From assembly GCA_017626145.1 (NCBI GenBank), contig JAGAJK010000077.1, forward strand, positions 189,077 through 246,359: DNA of 57,283 nucleotides, written 5' to 3'. The DNA comes from Clostridia bacterium. GTDB lineage: Bacteria; Bacillota; Clostridia; RGIG6154. Within the stretch, counting starts at the first letter, position 1. Each line of letters opens with the position of its first letter. Made by a program: the position numbers and the translations under genes. The notes below the pieces were generated by a model, which made no database searches, was not told the DNA's origin, and saw only the letters and a list, made by a program, of their open reading frames with translations. Positions 54,501 to 57,283 of this stretch are shown here, piece by piece.

Positions 54501-57122
54501 ATGAGTAAAAAGTATGTATACCTTTTCAGCGAAGGCGATGCTACTATGAGAGAACTTCTCGGTGGTAAAGGTGCAAACCTTGCTGAAATGACCAAAATTG
54601 GTCTCCCTGTTCCTCAGGGTTTCACAGTTTCAACTGAAGCTTGTACTCAGTACTACGAAGATGGTCGTAAGATCAACGAAGCTATTCAGGCTGAAATTAT
54701 GGAAAATATTGTAAAAATGGAAGCAATCTGCGGAAAGAATTTCGGAGATAAGGAAAACCCACTTCTCGTTTCTGTTCGTTCAGGTGCAAGAGCTTCTATG
54801 CCCGGTATGATGGATACAATCCTTAACCTTGGTCTTAACGAAGAAGTTGTTGAAACAATTGCAACTAAATCAGGTAACGCTCGTTGGGCATGGGACTGCT
54901 ATAGAAGATTTATTCAGATGTATTCTGATGTAGTTATGGAAGTTGGTAAGAAATATTTTGAAGAACTTATCGACGAAATGAAGGAAAAGAAGGGTGTAAC
55001 TCAGGACGTTGAACTTACAGCTGAAGACCTTAAGGAACTTGCTGGTCAGTTCAAGGCTGAATACAAGAGCAAAATTGGTAAAGACTTCCCATCAGATCCT
55101 AAGGAACAGCTTATGGGTGCTGTTGAAGCAGTATTCCGTTCATGGGACAACCCAAGAGCTAACGTTTACAGAAGAGACAACGATATTCCATATTCATGGG
55201 GTACAGCTGTTAATGTACAGATGATGGCATTCGGTAATATGGGTGACGATTGCGGTACAGGTGTTGCATTTACACGTGACCCTGCTACAGGTGAACCCGG
55301 ACTTATGGGTGAATTCCTTGTAAATGCACAGGGTGAAGACGTTGTTGCAGGTGTTCGTACACCAATGCCAATCGCTCAGATGGCTGAAAAGTTCCCTGAA
55401 GCATTCGATGAATTCAATAAAGTTTGCAAAATTCTTGAAGATCACTACAGAGATATGCAGGATATGGAATTTACCATTCAGGAAGGTAAGCTTTATATGC
55501 TCCAGACAAGAAATGGTAAGAGAACAGCAAAGGCTGCTCTTAAAATTGCTTGTGACCTTGTTGATGAAGGTATGATCGATAAGAAGAAAGCTGTTGCTAT
55601 GATCGATCCAAGAAACCTCGATACATTACTCCACCCACAGTTTGATGCTAAGGCTCTTAAGGCTGCAACTCCTGCCGGCAGAGGACTTGGTGCTTCTCCG
55701 GGGGCTGCTTGTGGTAAAGTTGTATTTACAGCTGAAGACGCAGAATCTTGGAATGCTAAGGGTGAAAAGGTTATTCTTGTTCGTCTTGAAACATCGCCTG
55801 AAGATATTACAGGTATGAAGGTTTCACAGGGTATCTTAACAGTTCGTGGTGGTATGACATCTCACGCTGCTGTTGTTGCTCGTGGTATGGGTACCTGCTG
55901 TGTATCAGGCTGCGGCGACATAATTATGGATGAAGAAAACAAGAAATTTACTCTTGCAGGTAAAACATATACAGAAGGCGACTTCATTTCAATTGACGGT
56001 TCAACAGGTAATATCTATGACGGTATTATCCCAACTGTTGATGCTGAAATTGCCGGTGAATTCGGTAGAATTATGGCTTGGGCTGACGAATTCAGAACTC
56101 TTAAGGTAAGAACAAATGCTGATACTCCTGCTGATGCTAAGAAAGCAAGGGAATTAGGTGCTGAAGGTATCGGTCTTTGCCGTACAGAACATATGTTCTT
56201 CGAAGCTGAAAGAATCGCTGCTTTCCGTGAAATGATTTGTTCAGATACTGTTGAAGAAAGAGAAGCTGCTCTTGATAAGATTCTTCCTTATCAGCAGGGA
56301 GACTTTGAAGCACTTTACGAAGCATTGGAAGGTAATCCTGTAACAATCAGATTCCTCGATCCACCACTTCATGAATTCGTTCCAACAGAAGAAGCTGACA
56401 TTAAGGCTCTTGCTGATGCTCAGGGTAAGAGCGTTGAAGATATCAAAGCTATCATTGCTTCACTTCACGAATTTAACCCAATGATGGGTCACAGAGGTTG
56501 CCGTCTTGCTGTAACATATCCTGAAATTGCAAAAATGCAGACAAAGGCTGTTATCCGTGCAGCTATCAATGTTAAGAAGGCTCATCCTGACTGGAACATC
56601 GTTCCTGAAATTATGATTCCATTAGTTGGAGATATTAAAGAACTTAAGTATGTTAAGAATGACGTTGTTGCAACTGCTGATGCTGAAATCGCTGCTTCAG
56701 GTATCGAACTCAAGTACGAAGTTGGTACTATGATCGAAATCCCAAGAGCTGTTCTTACAGCTGATATAATTGCAAGCGAAGCTGAATTCTTCTGCTTCGG
56801 TACAAACGACCTTACTCAGATGACATACGGTTTCTCACGTGATGACGCTGGTAAGTTCTTAGATGCATACTATGATGCAAAAATCTTCGAAAACGACCCA
56901 TTTGCTAAGCTCGACCAGACAGGTGTTGGTAAGCTTATGGAAATGGCTGTTACACTCGGTAAGAAGGTTCGTCCTGAAATGCACTGTGGTATCTGCGGTG
57001 AACACGGCGGTGACCCTGTTTCTGTAGAATTCTGCCACAATATTGGTCTTGATTATGTATCATGCTCACCATTCAGAGTTCCGATCGCAAGACTTGCTGC
57101 TGCTCAGGCTGCTCTTAAGTAA
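54501..57122 (+). CDS. ppdK: Pyruvate phosphate dikinase
   Basis: PPDK interconverts pyruvate, ATP and phosphate with PEP, AMP and pyrophosphate, and serves glycolysis in many anaerobes. The 873-residue protein has an N-terminal nucleotide-binding domain (LLGGKGANLAEMTKIGLPVP), the swivelling phosphohistidine domain with GGMTSHAAVVARGMG near residue 450, and a C-terminal PEP/pyruvate barrel with GIGLCRTEHMFF and PEMHCGICGEHGGDP. Length is standard. Codons favour AAG, AAC and ATC, as in a highly expressed gene. AAGGAGG precedes the ATG. Confidence 0.98.
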   Translation: MSKKYVYLFSEGDATMRELLGGKGANLAEMTKIGLPVPQGFTVSTEACTQYYEDGRKINEAIQAEIMENIVKMEAICGKNFGDKENPLLVSVRSGARASMPGMMDTILNLGLNEEVVETIATKSGNARWAWDCYRRFIQMYSDVVMEVGKKYFEELIDEMKEKKGVTQDVELTAEDLKELAGQFKAEYKSKIGKDFPSDPKEQLMGAVEAVFRSWDNPRANVYRRDNDIPYSWGTAVNVQMMAFGNMGDDCGTGVAFTRDPATGEPGLMGEFLVNAQGEDVVAGVRTPMPIAQMAEKFPEAFDEFNKVCKILEDHYRDMQDMEFTIQEGKLYMLQTRNGKRTAKAALKIACDLVDEGMIDKKKAVAMIDPRNLDTLLHPQFDAKALKAATPAGRGLGASPGAACGKVVFTAEDAESWNAKGEKVILVRLETSPEDITGMKVSQGILTVRGGMTSHAAVVARGMGTCCVSGCGDIIMDEENKKFTLAGKTYTEGDFISIDGSTGNIYDGIIPTVDAEIAGEFGRIMAWADEFRTLKVRTNADTPADAKKARELGAEGIGLCRTEHMFFEAERIAAFREMICSDTVEEREAALDKILPYQQGDFEALYEALEGNPVTIRFLDPPLHEFVPTEEADIKALADAQGKSVEDIKAIIASLHEFNPMMGHRGCRLAVTYPEIAKMQTKAVIRAAINVKKAHPDWNIVPEIMIPLVGDIKELKYVKNDVVATADAEIAASGIELKYEVGTMIEIPRAVLTADIIASEAEFFCFGTNDLTQMTYGFSRDDAGKFLDAYYDAKIFENDPFAKLDQTGVGKLMEMAVTLGKKVRPEMHCGICGEHGGDPVSVEFCHNIGLDYVSCSPFRVPIARLAAAQAALK

Positions 57123-57190
57123 TTTAAGTAATACTATTTTATTGTCTTGGGGCAAACCCCATTACAATTTAAAAGGCAAAATTAAATATC

Positions 57191-57231
57191 AAATGGACCT
57201 TGTTGGAGTATTCCAACAAGGTCCATTTTTT
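57191..57231 (+). terminator. Terminator of ppdK
   Basis: A perfect 17-bp stem (57191-57207 with 57212-57228), a 4-base loop and a run of seven Ts. Nothing further is recognised from here to the window end. Confidence 0.92.
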
Positions 57232-57283
57232 GTATATGAAGTTGAAATAGGCTAACCTTGTTTAATTAAAATCAAATGTGCCA

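Overview
The window looks like a piece of the chromosome of a low-GC, endospore-forming anaerobe of the class Clostridia (Bacillota). The reasons are spoIIE and a spoIIGA-sigE pair, an rnfCDGEAB operon, pyruvate formate-lyase and pyruvate phosphate dikinase, AT-rich intergenic DNA and strong AGGAGG ribosome binding sites. The family cannot be named from the sequence alone. Coding density is high. The only gene-free stretch near 300 bp (37963-38265) is filled by a lysine riboswitch. I see no tRNA, rRNA, CRISPR array or prophage.

Layout. 1-830: a minus-strand operon of a DUF2975 membrane protein, a small HTH regulator and the first 27 codons of a membrane protein that leaves the window. 899-4009: a pyruvate formate-lyase operon in which the glycyl-radical domain is a separate gene with its own ribosome binding site. 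4161-8123: an NSS-type sodium symporter, purC and a SulP anion transporter. 8190-8917: an IS200/IS605-type element carrying tnpA only, with a heavily structured right end. 8924-10405: a DUF1846 (UPF0371) protein. 10563-20828: an accessory carbohydrate-type locus with a PHP phosphoesterase, an AraC regulator, an aberrant NagB-like protein, a PIG-L deacetylase, two paralogous FAD oxidoreductases, an AraC regulator with a PocR-type sensor, and a MATE exporter. This is the least explained part of the window. 20869-25916: an SPFH/NfeD pair, spoIIE and metK.

26031-33107 is the conserved origin-proximal cluster rpmH-rnpA-yidD-yidC-khpB-mnmE-mnmG-rsmG-noc, but metK and spoIIE lie where dnaA is usually found. 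33196-36620: apbE, an uncharacterised nucleotidyltransferase-fold protein and an MFS transporter. 36736-41826: argG, then a lysine riboswitch controlling dapA-lysC-lysA. 41933-43391: spoIIGA-sigE. 43541-45716: glyQS and a YlmH-like RNA-binding protein. 45844-52825: rnfCDGEAB followed closely by a D,D-carboxypeptidase and a cysteine synthase-like gene. 52887-57122: a DUF4234 membrane protein, a PAP2 phosphatase and ppdK.

How the genes fit together. PPDK, PFL and Rnf point to fermentative energy metabolism with ferredoxin:NAD+ coupling, and ApbE is the expected flavinylating enzyme for RnfD and RnfG. SpoIIE and SpoIIGA/SigE are early sporulation factors. Both have candidate promoters with the unusual 21-bp spacing known for Spo0A-activated promoters. 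The strongest leads are the split PFL, the NagB-like/PIG-L/FAD oxidoreductase locus and the tnpA-only IS with an omega-RNA-like end.
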